DNA of 64,000 bases from Flavobacterium sp. 270. Lineage in GTDB: Bacteria > Bacteroidota > Bacteroidia > Flavobacteriales > Flavobacteriaceae. The stretch covers positions 99,198 to 163,197 of the forward strand of contig NZ_SODM01000008.1 in NCBI RefSeq assembly GCF_004368785.1, in the 5' to 3' direction. Positions 1 through 7,994 of the stretch are shown piece after piece (the first letter of the stretch is position 1; every line of letters starts with the position of its first letter). Made by a program: the position numbers and the translations under genes. Below the pieces are notes generated by a model. It had not been told where the DNA came from. It saw only the letters and a program-made list of their open reading frames with translations, and ran no database searches.

Positions 1-1405
1 CACGTGCCACACGGGTTACCTCGGCACCAAAGGAGTTCAGCTGATCCACCATGGTATTAATTGTATTTTTAAGCTCCAGGATTTCTCCTGCAACGTTTAC
101 TGTAATCTTTTTAGATAAATCGCCTTTTGCTACCGCGGTTGTTACCTCGGCAATATTACGTACCTGTCCGGTTAAGTTACTCGCCATTTGATTAACCGAG
201 TCGGTCAAATCTTTCCAAACTCCACCAACTCCTCGTACTTTCGCCTGACCTCCCAGTTTTCCTTCCGATCCTACCTCTACCGCCACACGCGTTACCTCAG
301 AAGAAAACGAGTTCAGCTGATCCACCATCGTGTTGATGGTATTTTTAAGTTCAAGGATTTCTCCTTTTACGTCTACGGTAATTTTCTTCGATAAATCTCC
401 TTTTGCTACCGCCGTTGTTACATCTGCAATATTACGTACCTGACCCGTTAAGTTACTCGCCATCTGGTTAACTGAGTCCGTTAAATCTTTCCAGGTTCCT
501 CCGACACCTTTTACCTGTGCCTGTCCGCCCAGTTTTCCTTCGGTTCCTACCTCACGCGCCACACGGGTTACCTCAGATGAAAACGAGTTCAGCTGATCCA
601 CCATCGTGTTGATGGTATTTTTAAGTTCAAGGATTTCTCCTTTTACGTCAACAGTAATTTTTTTAGATAAATCCCCTTTTGCTACCGCGGTTGTTACATC
701 GGCAATATTACGTACCTGCCCCGTTAAGTTACTTGCCATTTTGTTTACCGAGTCGGTCAAATCTTTCCAAACCCCACCAACACCTCTTACTTTTGCCTGA
801 CCTCCCAGTTTACCTTCTGTACCTACCTCACGTGCCACACGCGTCACCTCCATCGAGAAAAGGTTCAGCTGTTTTACCATTCCATTTACCTCTTTTGCAA
901 TTCTAAGAAATTCTCCCTGAAGCGGGTTTCCTTCAATAGAAAGTGGCATTTCCTGAGATAAATTTCCTTTTGCTACGGATGTAATTACGTGTGCAATCTC
1001 AATTGTCGGGTGTACCAGATCTGAAATCAAAGTATTAACCGAATCAACACAAGAACTCCACGAACCTCTTGCGCCGTCAAGCGAAACACGATTGGTTAAT
1101 TTTCCTTGTTTACCAATACTTTTACCTACCTTTTGAAATTCAAAAACCATTCGTTCGTTAAGATCTATGATTTCGTTCAAAGTTTCGCAGATCGATCTTT
1201 TCGTTCCATTTTGATCTGTTGGAAAACGCTGCGTAAAATTTCCGTTTTTAACTTTCAACAGAATTTTCAAAAACTCTGCATCTGTCAAAATAGACTCTTC
1301 AGGTTCTGCTTTTTTGATTTTAGCTTTTACAGGTTTATCTGCAATAACCGGAAGCACAAGAATCGACTCGGTCTTTTCGGTATTTATTTCTTTTGTTTTT
1401 TTCAT
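1..1405 (-). CDS. Poly-HAMP sensor histidine kinase, N-terminal part (C-terminus outside window)
   Basis: An open frame runs from ATG at 1405 to the window edge, giving about 468 residues with no stop. After a Lys-rich start come tandem HAMP-type units of 92 residues (276 nt). Each repeats the phrases MVDQLNSF, EVTRVAREVG, GGxWKDLTDSVN and AKGDLSKKI. The marker GATAAATC-CC-TTTTGCTACCG recurs near 115, 391 and 667, exactly 276 nt apart; the units nearest the N-terminus are more divergent. Poly-HAMP arrays of this kind are known from hybrid histidine kinases such as fungal Nik1 and many bacterial GAF/HAMP kinases, where they transmit stress signals to a C-terminal kinase. No membrane segment is visible in the part seen, so it is probably cytoplasmic. 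It lies 87 nt downstream of a response regulator on the same strand and may share its operon. The kinase domain is inferred, not seen. Confidence 0.8.
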   Translation of the reverse strand, partial: MKKTKEINTEKTESILVLPVIADKPVKAKIKKAEPEESILTDAEFLKILLKVKNGNFTQRFPTDQNGTKRSICETLNEIIDLNERMVFEFQKVGKSIGKQGKLTNRVSLDGARGSWSSCVDSVNTLISDLVHPTIEIAHVITSVAKGNLSQEMPLSIEGNPLQGEFLRIAKEVNGMVKQLNLFSMEVTRVAREVGTEGKLGGQAKVRGVGGVWKDLTDSVNKMASNLTGQVRNIADVTTAVAKGDLSKKITVDVKGEILELKNTINTMVDQLNSFSSEVTRVAREVGTEGKLGGQAQVKGVGGTWKDLTDSVNQMASNLTGQVRNIADVTTAVAKGDLSKKITVDVKGEILELKNTINTMVDQLNSFSSEVTRVAVEVGSEGKLGGQAKVRGVGGVWKDLTDSVNQMASNLTGQVRNIAEVTTAVAKGDLSKKITVNVAGEILELKNTINTMVDQLNSFGAEVTRVAR

Positions 1406-1492
1406 GTTATCAATTCTTTATTCGAATGATTAAAAAAATCTGGTATATTTTAAAACGTAATGTAATTTCAATTCAATAGAATAACCCCATTA

Positions 1493-1924
1493 TTAATTGC
1501 TTTCTTCATTTAATATTTTCCTTAAATGAAATTGAACAAAAGCATCCATAGAATCTGAGCGTTTGGTGTTTTCGGTATAATTTAAAGGTTTAATGATATA
1601 ACCTGATATTCCCAGTTTTTCTGCTTCTGTACGATCATTTCCTTCAGAAGAAGTGGTCATTATAAAAACCTTTAAACTTTTCAAATCTGCATCTTCTCTT
1701 ATCACCTGCAAAAATTCTATTCCATTCATTCTTGGCATATTAATATCCAAAAGAATTACATCCGGAATTAATTTATTATTTTGATCTCTTAAAATCTTTA
1801 ATGCTTCAATTCCGTTATAAGCCGTATGCAGTTCATATTCGCTTTCTAATTTCTTTAGAGAGCGCTCAACACTTATGATGTCCAGTTCATCATCTTCAAT
1901 TAATAAAATTGTTGGTTTCTTCAT
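1493..1924 (-). CDS. Single-domain response regulator (Rcp1-like)
   Basis: The 143-residue protein is a lone receiver domain. It shows the acidic pair D11/D12, phospho-acceptor D60 in LLDINMPRMNG, switch threonine T90/T91 and conserved K112 in IIKPLN. It has no output domain, which is typical of the Rcp1/CheY-type regulators that pair with phytochrome-like kinases in Bacteroidota. The start lies only 3 nt after the stop of the upstream CHASE3 kinase, so the two are almost certainly co-transcribed and act as a cognate pair. The C-terminal tail after K112 is longer than in CheY and ends in a charged helix. Its phosphotransfer target is unknown; the adjacent poly-HAMP kinase is one candidate. 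Confidence 0.88.
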   Translation of the reverse strand: MKKPTILLIEDDELDIISVERSLKKLESEYELHTAYNGIEALKILRDQNNKLIPDVILLDINMPRMNGIEFLQVIREDADLKSLKVFIMTTSSEGNDRTEAEKLGISGYIIKPLNYTENTKRSDSMDAFVQFHLRKILNEESN

Positions 1925-1927
1925 AAC

Positions 1928-3370
1928 TTAATTATTTCTCCAGGTAAAAATAAATTCCGTTCCTTTTCCTAGTTCCGATCTTACGGTAATATATTCCTGG
2001 TGGTCATCAATTATTTTTTTTACAATCGCGAGTCCAACTCCTGTGCTTTCTTCTTCATTTTGTTCACGAAGTGTCTGAAATATTTCAAATATCTTTTTAT
2101 GGTAATCTGCTGCAATTCCGATCCCGTTATCTTTTACACAGAATTCATGAAAATGCATATACGTTTCGCAGCTTATCTGAATCAGTCCATTTTCGTGCGG
2201 CGTATATTTTACGGCATTACTTATCAGGTTCGTAAAAACCTGTTCTAATTTAATTCTTTCGGTAAACAAATCCGGCAGATTGCCTATTTGAAGTCTAAAA
2301 TTTCTTGGTACAATAGAATCTGCAATTTCATGCACCAAAGTATTGGTATCAATATATTCAGGAGCGGTTTTTACATTTAATCGCGCATAGTCAAGCAATC
2401 CGTTAATAAGGGCCTCCATGCGTCTGGTTTTTTGCGGAATGATTTTAAGATATTTTCTAAGCTCTGGCGATAATTCGTCGTCATGATCTTCTTCTATCCA
2501 GCTTACCACATTATGAATACCGCGAATTGGCGCTTTTAAATCATGAGAAACAACATAAGCAAACTTATTAAGCTCTGCATTTCTATTTTGCAGTTCGTGA
2601 ATGTTTTTATCGAGTTTTCCCGACATACTGTTTAATGAAGTGGCCAAAGCCGTCAATTCATCATTACGAGTATCTTCTACAATAGTAAAATTTCCTTTTG
2701 AAATATTTTCGGCAAGACGCACCATTGCAGTAATCCTTTTATTAGTTATAAACATTATAAATATAGTGCTTAATATGCCAACAATTATGGTTAGGGTAAG
2801 AAAAACGAGAGAAAAACTTCGGGTATATCGCAAAGAAGTCAGCAGCATTTCAGTATGGTGTTTTCTTCTTTTGTATTCTATTTTATCAAATCTGGAGAAT
2901 TTTTTAGAAATGGCGTCGTTTATTATTTTTCCCACATGCTTCTTTAAGGAATTTTCAAATAAACTTTTATACGATTCCGGCACATCTTTTCTCGATTTTA
3001 TTAATTCTTCTGAATATAGAAGCCAATTACTGTGCAGTGAACTTATAGAATCTAATATGGACCGTTGTAAATTTTGTTCTCCTACAAGAACCTGTTCTTC
3101 TTTTATTAAATCCGGAACTTTCTTAAGCCCTTTATAATAAGTATCCAGAAAGGTTTGATCTTGTGTAAGCAAATAACCGCGAAAGGCACTCTGCATCTCA
3201 ATAATCGCTTTATGGGTTTTATTAGAATTACGAATGATTTCTTCTGATCTGGCAAGAAACTGCGAATTGAGATACACCTTTTTAGAAAGCATATAATTGG
3301 TGTACGAGTCTGCCACAGACAACAAAATTACAAGCGTAAATGCAAGAAGAATTTGAGTTGATAATTTCAT
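1928..3370 (-). CDS. Membrane sensor histidine kinase with CHASE3-like sensor and HAMP
   Basis: The 480-residue kinase has a first membrane helix at about 5-25, an extracytoplasmic helical region at about 30-185 of the CHASE3 type (AFRGYLLTQDQTFL), and a second helix at about 186-208. These are followed by HAMP (about 210-262), HisKA with phospho-acceptor H276 in VVSHDLKAPIRG, and HATPase_c with N-box N381-N385, G1 DNGIGIA (414-420) and G2 TGVGLAIV. This is the layout of phytochrome-like or CHASE3 kinases that signal to a separate single-domain regulator. The response regulator starts 3 nt downstream. The stimulus cannot be read from the sequence. The DHxxP variant of the HisKA motif (SHDLKAP) is common in this subgroup. 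Confidence 0.88.
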   Translation of the reverse strand: MKLSTQILLAFTLVILLSVADSYTNYMLSKKVYLNSQFLARSEEIIRNSNKTHKAIIEMQSAFRGYLLTQDQTFLDTYYKGLKKVPDLIKEEQVLVGEQNLQRSILDSISSLHSNWLLYSEELIKSRKDVPESYKSLFENSLKKHVGKIINDAISKKFSRFDKIEYKRRKHHTEMLLTSLRYTRSFSLVFLTLTIIVGILSTIFIMFITNKRITAMVRLAENISKGNFTIVEDTRNDELTALATSLNSMSGKLDKNIHELQNRNAELNKFAYVVSHDLKAPIRGIHNVVSWIEEDHDDELSPELRKYLKIIPQKTRRMEALINGLLDYARLNVKTAPEYIDTNTLVHEIADSIVPRNFRLQIGNLPDLFTERIKLEQVFTNLISNAVKYTPHENGLIQISCETYMHFHEFCVKDNGIGIAADYHKKIFEIFQTLREQNEEESTGVGLAIVKKIIDDHQEYITVRSELGKGTEFIFTWRNN

Positions 3371-3512
3371 TCAGTTAAGATTATGAAGCGCCCAGAGCAT
3401 AATATGTTTTTATTATCTAATAAAAATAATAAAAAATAAAATCTTTTCTGAATAATTTTTTAACACAAAAATTGTTGTAAATAAAACCTGTAATTACGAG
3501 AGAATATGCCGG

Positions 3513-3896
3513 CTAATCTGCCACAACATATTGCTTTAAAATATTCTTTAACTCATTAAAATTATTCGGTTTTGAAATAAAATCCTGTGCTCCATACTCT
3601 TTGGCTTCACGAATAATATCTTCCAGCTGCGAAGTAGAATAAATAATAATGGGAATTTCTCTCAATTTTATATCCTTTTTTATTTCGGTTAAAAACTCTA
3701 TACCAGACATAATTGGCATATTCAAATCCAGAAATATAATATCTGGTTCGATTTCTTTTTGAAGAAGTTTACGGAGTGCCTCAATAGGATTATAAATAGC
3801 GGTGTAGTTTACAGTTGAAACTGCTTCTAATGCTTCCAGAAACAATTCGCAATCGTCTGAATCATCATCAATCTGAAGGATTCTGTGGTAAGACAT
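3513..3896 (-). CDS. Single-domain response regulator
   Basis: The 127-residue receiver-only protein has acidic residues D10-D12, phospho-acceptor D57 in FLDLNMPIMSG, switch S88/T89 region in IIYSTSQ and K109 in FISKPN. It lacks an output domain. It is encoded upstream of the CHASE3 kinase on the same strand, with a 142-nt AT-rich gap, so it may have its own promoter. Such lone receivers in Bacteroidota usually act as phosphate shuttles or sinks between kinases. Its partner cannot be assigned from sequence. An imperfectly understood inverted repeat lies about 110 nt upstream of the start. Confidence 0.85.
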   Translation of the reverse strand: MSYHRILQIDDDSDDCELFLEALEAVSTVNYTAIYNPIEALRKLLQKEIEPDIIFLDLNMPIMSGIEFLTEIKKDIKLREIPIIIYSTSQLEDIIREAKEYGAQDFISKPNNFNELKNILKQYVVAD

Positions 3897-4004
3897 AATG
3901 TTTATTTTTTTTTAAGTTAATCCAAAAAGCCATTCTTATGCTTTTACTATCAGGACATTCCTTAAGTTTCCTTAATAAACATTCTAATGAATACATCAAT
4001 TGCT

Positions 4005-4025
4005 CATTGGTACTTTAGACCAATG
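4005..4025. repeat. Perfect 7-bp inverted repeat, possible operator
   Basis: The element CATTGGT-N7-ACCAATG lies 109 nt upstream of the response regulator at 3896 and 275 nt upstream of the plus-strand cassette. Arm length and spacing fit a dimeric regulator site as well as a short hairpin. No T-tract follows, so it is not a terminator. Function is unknown. Confidence 0.4.
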
Positions 4026-4115
4026 TATATTAAATATCTTTTTATAAATTTAATACTTTTTAATGGATATAAGACTCAATTTTGATTAAAATAAATTGAA
4101 AAAACTGAGTTTACA

Positions 4116-4187
4116 AAAAAAGGAAAAATTCGAAATATCAGACCAGATACCGATAAGTAGTACTATTTTCTTAAATTTTTCCTTTTT
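4116..4187. repeat. Inverted repeat with 15-nt A/T-rich arms
   Basis: The arms AAAAAAGGAAAAATT (4116-4130) and AAATTTTTCCTTTTT (4173-4187) pair almost perfectly around a 42-nt spacer. A T-run follows on either strand, so it could act as a weak bidirectional terminator or insulate the divergent genes. The evidence is only the base pairing. Confidence 0.35.
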
Positions 4188-4299
4188 CGAGTGCTCTTTA
4201 GATAGTTTTAAAATCTTTATGTTTACTTTGCGGCTGACAAAATTATGTTATGCGAATAGTTAATCTTTCAGCCTAGCCAATTAAATAAAGTAGTCAAAG

Positions 4300-5037
4300 A
4301 TGGAAAAACATATCGTATCAATATCACCTATAAACCTGGATGATACTACTATACTCGATACTCAAATAATAAAGGCCGATTTATTACCCGATTCAGGATC
4401 ACAATTAGATTCTACGGAAATGAAAGAAAGACCTATTTTAGATTCTAGTATTCCGTATCGGGATTTAACCAACACCATTACCAAAAAAGAAAGTATTGCG
4501 CAGCTGATTGCTAAACTAGATGTTGAAACTAATCTTAGATACCAGAGAACGGTAGAAGACACGTATTGTAATGTGTACTCTTACGATTTTTGCTATTTCT
4601 CTAAAGTATATCTTCCAACGGTTTGGTGGACGGATGAGGCATTGCAAGATATAGTGCAAGGACAGGAAGTAAAAGCTGTTTTTGATGATACTGTTTTACG
4701 CATTTATTCTAGTGCCATACACGATTGGTTTCTGGAATGGAGCGGCTTTTTTGGATGGGAAAGAATATTTTCTGTTGATGAAATGCAGCAGAAAGTAAAT
4801 ACGAACGGCGGAATTGGTATAATCTGCGCCAAAAGAAAAGAAAAAGGACTTTCCGGACACATTGTTCCTGTTGTTCCCGAAACGGATCTGCATAAAGCAT
4901 ATCGCGAAGACGGAATTGTTGTGTATCCGCTTCAATCTCAAGCCGGAAAACTGAATTATAATTACTTTTCGGAAGTTAGAAAAGACTGGTGGAATGATGA
5001 ATTATATTCTTCCCATGTTTTTTATTATCATGAATAA
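4300..5037 (+). CDS. Papain-like (NlpC/P60 or CHAP-like) putative amidase/peptidase
   Basis: The 245-residue cytoplasmic-looking protein has no signal peptide. Residues 1-60 are acidic and probably disordered. The core begins with a TYCNVYSYD motif placing C90 at the start of a helix, and a later SGHIVPVVPE motif places H187 on a strand. This Cys...His order and the CNVY-D context resemble NlpC/P60 and CHAP peptidoglycan amidases and phage endolysins (TxCNVFxxD ... GHVxxV). Aromatic residues are abundant (WW at 109-110, WFLEW, GFFGW). It is followed on the same strand by an amidoligase-fold gene after 425 nt, and both stand alone between minus-strand genes. It could be a peptidase that removes what the amidoligase adds, a cell-wall enzyme, or an effector toxin. 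The family call rests on motif memory only. Confidence 0.45.
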   Translation: MEKHIVSISPINLDDTTILDTQIIKADLLPDSGSQLDSTEMKERPILDSSIPYRDLTNTITKKESIAQLIAKLDVETNLRYQRTVEDTYCNVYSYDFCYFSKVYLPTVWWTDEALQDIVQGQEVKAVFDDTVLRIYSSAIHDWFLEWSGFFGWERIFSVDEMQQKVNTNGGIGIICAKRKEKGLSGHIVPVVPETDLHKAYREDGIVVYPLQSQAGKLNYNYFSEVRKDWWNDELYSSHVFYYHE

Positions 5038-5042
5038 ATAAG

Positions 5043-5059
5043 GCAATTAAAACAATTGC
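5043..5059 (+). terminator. Weak hairpin after the papain-like gene
   Basis: GCAATT-N5-AATTGC forms a 6-bp hairpin 6 nt after the stop codon, followed by a pyrimidine-rich stretch with only a short T-run. This is a possible weak terminator, which would fit the separate promoter predicted at 5103-5133 for the next gene. Confidence 0.3.
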
Positions 5060-5102
5060 AGCTATCTTTTAAAAAATTATTGATTTTCAGCACATTAACC
5101 AC

Positions 5103-5133
5103 TTGGAAATGATATAATAATATATTACTTTTG
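5103..5133 (+). promoter_or_regulatory. Bacteroidota-type promoter before the amidoligase gene
   Basis: TTG at 5103-5105 is followed after 20 nt by TACTTTTG at 5126-5133, a full match to the Bacteroidota sigma-ABfr consensus TTG-N19-20-TAnnTTTG. Transcription would start near 5140, leaving a leader of about 320 nt before the ATG at 5463. That is unusually long and contains the open fragment at 5234-5425. Confidence 0.6.
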
Positions 5134-5233
5134 CAACTTGGAAAAAACAAGTATAGCAAAAGTCGCAATTTAGCTATTCTTCGCCTTAAATTATTGATAG
5201 AAAAGCAATTAATAAAAAATAGCGGTTTTATAA

Positions 5234-5425
5234 CCCAATTGTAAAATTTTATTTTTTATCAGGCTTTCAGACGATTTAAGCGGAACTTCCAAAAACAATA
5301 TTATTCCTATAATTTTAAAAGTAAATAAAACTTATAATGGAGCTGCAAATATGCTTTATCCATTAAAAGATTCCGTCTCCGATATAATCGGAACAGATTT
5401 TTATTGCCGAATAACCAAATTTTAA
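5234..5425 (+). pseudogene. Start-less open fragment, possible gene remnant or leader ORF
   Basis: After a stop at 5231-5233 a frame stays open for 63 codons to TAA at 5423-5425. It has protein-like composition (SDDLSGTSKNNIIP, ANMLYPLKDSVSDIIG) rather than the Lys/Asn/Ile monotony of random AT-rich sequence. It has no ATG, GTG or TTG until an internal ATG that would give only about 22 residues. It lies between the predicted promoter and the amidoligase gene. It may be the tail of a lost gene. I do not recognise the sequence. Confidence 0.25.
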
Positions 5426-5462
5426 AAGTTTAATTAATCATAAAAAAAGAAAGATCGTATAA

Positions 5463-6992
5463 ATGAAAGACAATCAGACAAAAAAATATTATTGGGGAAT
5501 TGGATTAGAAAACGAAACCTATATGCAATTTGAGGAATCCCTTTTAGTTTCTGGTGAATTTATACAAGAAAAAATTGGTTTTGAAAAATATAGCATTGAC
5601 TATAGAAAATGCTATAAACCAGAAAGCTTGGCTCCTATGCTAAAAAAAGCTTTTAATTTAAACGAAACCTACAAAGTGAGCAGAATGATGAACAGTCATT
5701 CGCTTGAAAAACTAGACATCAACTATCAGCACAAAACTTTGTCGGCGGCAAAAACTACAGCTGGTACTGGCGAAGCAAATCCACAGCCACTTGAAAATCC
5801 TGAGTATTTAGGAAAATCTATCATGGAACTTTTCCTTGAAGATCAGCCATACAATATTCAGAGCATGATTACGCAGCGAAATAAAACAATGGGTTCTGTA
5901 CATTTTGATGGGGATTCTATCGAATTTGTTACTAAATATTTTGAAAACAGAACGATTGCTGATTCCTGCAAAGAACTGAAAGCGACTAAAAAGTTATTTC
6001 TGGATAAAATCAATGAATCTTCTGTTTTAAACGGAAAATTAAACTTTCCGGATTATAACAATGGTCTTAATATGTTTATGACGAATCAGGAAAATCTGGT
6101 TTTGTTTAATAACGGAACGTACCATTTTCATATTACTTTGCCTTCGTTAACAGAAGACAGCAGAATTGTAGATTATAATGAGTTTGAAAAAACACATGCC
6201 AATGCGATTTACTTGCTGCAATGGTTTGAACCTTTTTTTATAGCAACGCTTGGAAGTCCTGATATTATGGGCGTAATAAGTGACAAATTTGGTTTGGATA
6301 AAAAATTTACTTTGGGTTCTATGAGAAATGCTATGTCTCGTTACATTGGCGTAGGAACTTATAATAAAGCGATGCCAAAAGGTAAAATCTTAACTTATAA
6401 AGTGGATGATTTTAGAAAACTACTCAAATTTGAAAAGGAAGAAAACATTTGGTGGCGCGATCAGATTGAAGCTGAAATGGAATATGAAATGCTTTCGGAA
6501 TTAGGTCTTGATTTTAATCAGGAAAAAATGTACCAAAGTGGTTTTGAATTCAGAAGTTTTGATGAATTTCCGGCGGCATACTTAAACGATGTTCTTTTTT
6601 CTATTATTTTAATTTGCGAGCATTCTCTAAATCTTCCTGATGTACAATGGGGACATGACAGTAAGGCTTGGAATAACTTGGTTTTTAAATCTTTAAAAAT
6701 GGGTTATTCAACAGAAATTAATGAAGTTGAAAAGAAAGAGGTTTTGGATTTACTGCAATTATTAAATCCTTCAGACGCTAATTATGACACGCTAAAAGCT
6801 GAATTTGAAGCAATCGTAATGTTAGACGAATTCTTCTTTAAAATACTAGCTGTTTTACATGAAAAATACAAAGACAATAATATTTGTCTGGATGCGATGT
6901 ACGGACAAAAAACAAGTTCTCCGCCAAAATGGGATAACTTTAATAAATATCAAACAGAGAAACATTTACAGCAAATTGGTTCTTTGAATTAA
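5463..6992 (+). CDS. Amidoligase / COOH-NH2 ligase superfamily protein (GCS-like fold)
   Basis: The 509-residue protein carries the signature pattern of the glutamine-synthetase-fold carboxylate-amine ligases. There is a first strand GIGLENE (E16, E18), a second element FDGDSIEFVT (D149, E154), HFHITLP (H221, H223), an RYIGVGTYN segment (R293) and a late GFEFR (E362, R364). These positions match the metal- and ATP-binding acidic residues and phosphate-binding basic residues of amidoligases and gamma-glutamylcysteine synthetases, in the same order. It has no signal peptide. It is twice as long as minimal Amidoligase_2 domains, with a helical C-terminal part (about 375-509). The upstream papain-like gene suggests a make-and-cut pair for an amide or isopeptide bond. 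The substrate is unknown. A rho-independent terminator follows at 7017. Confidence 0.6.
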   Translation: MKDNQTKKYYWGIGLENETYMQFEESLLVSGEFIQEKIGFEKYSIDYRKCYKPESLAPMLKKAFNLNETYKVSRMMNSHSLEKLDINYQHKTLSAAKTTAGTGEANPQPLENPEYLGKSIMELFLEDQPYNIQSMITQRNKTMGSVHFDGDSIEFVTKYFENRTIADSCKELKATKKLFLDKINESSVLNGKLNFPDYNNGLNMFMTNQENLVLFNNGTYHFHITLPSLTEDSRIVDYNEFEKTHANAIYLLQWFEPFFIATLGSPDIMGVISDKFGLDKKFTLGSMRNAMSRYIGVGTYNKAMPKGKILTYKVDDFRKLLKFEKEENIWWRDQIEAEMEYEMLSELGLDFNQEKMYQSGFEFRSFDEFPAAYLNDVLFSIILICEHSLNLPDVQWGHDSKAWNNLVFKSLKMGYSTEINEVEKKEVLDLLQLLNPSDANYDTLKAEFEAIVMLDEFFFKILAVLHEKYKDNNICLDAMYGQKTSSPPKWDNFNKYQTEKHLQQIGSLN

Positions 6993-7016
6993 TTTTTATT
7001 TAATTATTGAAATATA

Positions 7017-7056
7017 AATCCTCATTATTGTTAGAGCAATAGTGGGGATTTTTTAT
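7017..7056 (+). terminator. Rho-independent terminator after the amidoligase gene
   Basis: The stem AATCCTCATTATTG / CAATAGTGGGGATT (with one G-T-type mismatch region) encloses a 6-nt loop and is followed by a TTTTTT tract. It lies 25 nt after the amidoligase stop and closes the cassette. Confidence 0.75.
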
Positions 7057-7071
7057 TTTAAATCTCGATTT

Positions 7072-7105
7072 AATCTTTGTCAAAGTTTAAAACTTTGAAA
7101 AAGAT
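7072..7105. repeat. Palindromic intergenic repeat (CAAAGTTT family)
   Basis: CAAAGTTT-A-AAACTTTG (7081-7097) is a near-continuous palindrome flanked by matching AATCTTT / AAAGATT. A very similar element lies at 22565-22593, so this is a dispersed family and not a unique operator. Confidence 0.5.
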
Positions 7106-7143
7106 TGCGTGAAAATAATTTTCTCAATCTTATCATTTCGCAA

Positions 7144-7174
7144 TTGAAAAACTAAGAAAGAAAAAAATATTTTG
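7144..7174 (+). promoter_or_regulatory. Possible promoter of exodeoxyribonuclease III gene
   Basis: TTG at 7144-7146 and TATTTTG at 7168-7174 are spaced 21 nt apart, close to the Bacteroidota consensus but one base short in the -7 box (TAnTTTG). They lie 34 nt before the ATG. Confidence 0.4.
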
Positions 7175-7207
7175 TAAATTGGAGAAAAGAATCAATTCTA
7201 AAATCTC

Positions 7208-7984
7208 ATGAAAATAGCCACTTATAATGTCAACGGAGTTAACGGACGTTTGAATGTTCTGCTAAAGTGGCTTGAAGAAACTGCTCCGGATGTTGTTTGT
7301 CTTCAGGAATTAAAAGCGCCTCAGGATAAATTTCCGGAAAAAGCTATTGCAGATGCTGGTTATAATGCAATCTGGCACGGACAAAAACAATGGAATGGCG
7401 TGGCTATTCTGGCTCGTAATATGGAGATTAACGAAGTAACGCGCATTCTTCCGGGCGATGATGAAGATATTCAAAGTCGTTATATTGAAGCGCTTATAAA
7501 CGGTGTTGTTATCGCTTGTTTGTATCTTCCGAACGGTAATCCTGCACCCGGACCGAAATTAGAATATAAATTAAAATGGTTTGACAGACTTCATGATCGT
7601 GCTGCAACTCTTCTAGATTTGAAAGTTCCTGTAATTCTTGTAGGTGATTATAATGTTATGCCAACAGAATTGGATGTATACAAACCAGAGCGATGGCTAA
7701 AAGATGCGCTTTTTTTACCCGAAGTTCGTAAAGCTTTTCATGATCTTGTGGCTCAGGGATGGACAGACGCTATTCGGAAATTATATCCTGACGAAAAAAT
7801 ATATACTTTTTGGGATTATTTTAGAAATGCCTACGAGCGTGATGCAGGTCTTAGAATAGATCATTTTCTGCTGAGTCCGCAAATAGCAAAAAAATTACTT
7901 TCTGGAGGTGTTGACCGTCATGTGCGAGGCTGGGAAAAAACCAGTGATCATGCTCCGGTTTGGATAGAAATTGATCTAAAGTAA
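7208..7984 (+). CDS. xth: Exodeoxyribonuclease III (AP endonuclease)
   Basis: The 258-residue protein is a complete exonuclease/endonuclease/phosphatase-fold enzyme of the Xth/ExoIII family, which cleaves at abasic sites and resects 3' ends in base-excision repair. Visible catalytic residues are N7 (TYNVNG), E34 (CLQELK), D147 and N149 (VGDYNV) and D247-H248 in the C-terminal SDHAPVW. Length equals that of ExoIII orthologues. It is a stand-alone gene, convergent with the YodC-like gene, whose stop lies 10 nt away. Nothing unusual was seen. Confidence 0.93.
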   Translation: MKIATYNVNGVNGRLNVLLKWLEETAPDVVCLQELKAPQDKFPEKAIADAGYNAIWHGQKQWNGVAILARNMEINEVTRILPGDDEDIQSRYIEALINGVVIACLYLPNGNPAPGPKLEYKLKWFDRLHDRAATLLDLKVPVILVGDYNVMPTELDVYKPERWLKDALFLPEVRKAFHDLVAQGWTDAIRKLYPDEKIYTFWDYFRNAYERDAGLRIDHFLLSPQIAKKLLSGGVDRHVRGWEKTSDHAPVWIEIDLK

Positions 7985-7994
7985 TATTTGAACT

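Larger units (their letters stand above)
3897..4299. other. Divergent intergenic region with two inverted repeats
   Basis: This 403-nt AT-rich gap separates a minus-strand response regulator from the plus-strand amidase/amidoligase cassette, so it must hold both promoters. Two inverted repeats stand out: CATTGGT-N7-ACCAATG at 4005-4025, and 15-nt arms at 4116-4130 and 4173-4187 around a 42-nt loop. A -7-like TTACTTTG lies at 4222-4229 in front of the plus-strand gene; it differs by one base from the Bacteroidota consensus. No further coding potential is seen. Confidence 0.5.

Noticed and set aside
1..900. 276-bp tandem repeats as a CRISPR or satellite array
   Set aside because: They stay in frame and encode HAMP units; no spacer-repeat structure is present.
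2601..3137. 178-codon plus-strand frame opposite the CHASE3 histidine kinase
   Set aside because: Antisense to a convincing kinase; composition follows the reverse of its coding bias.
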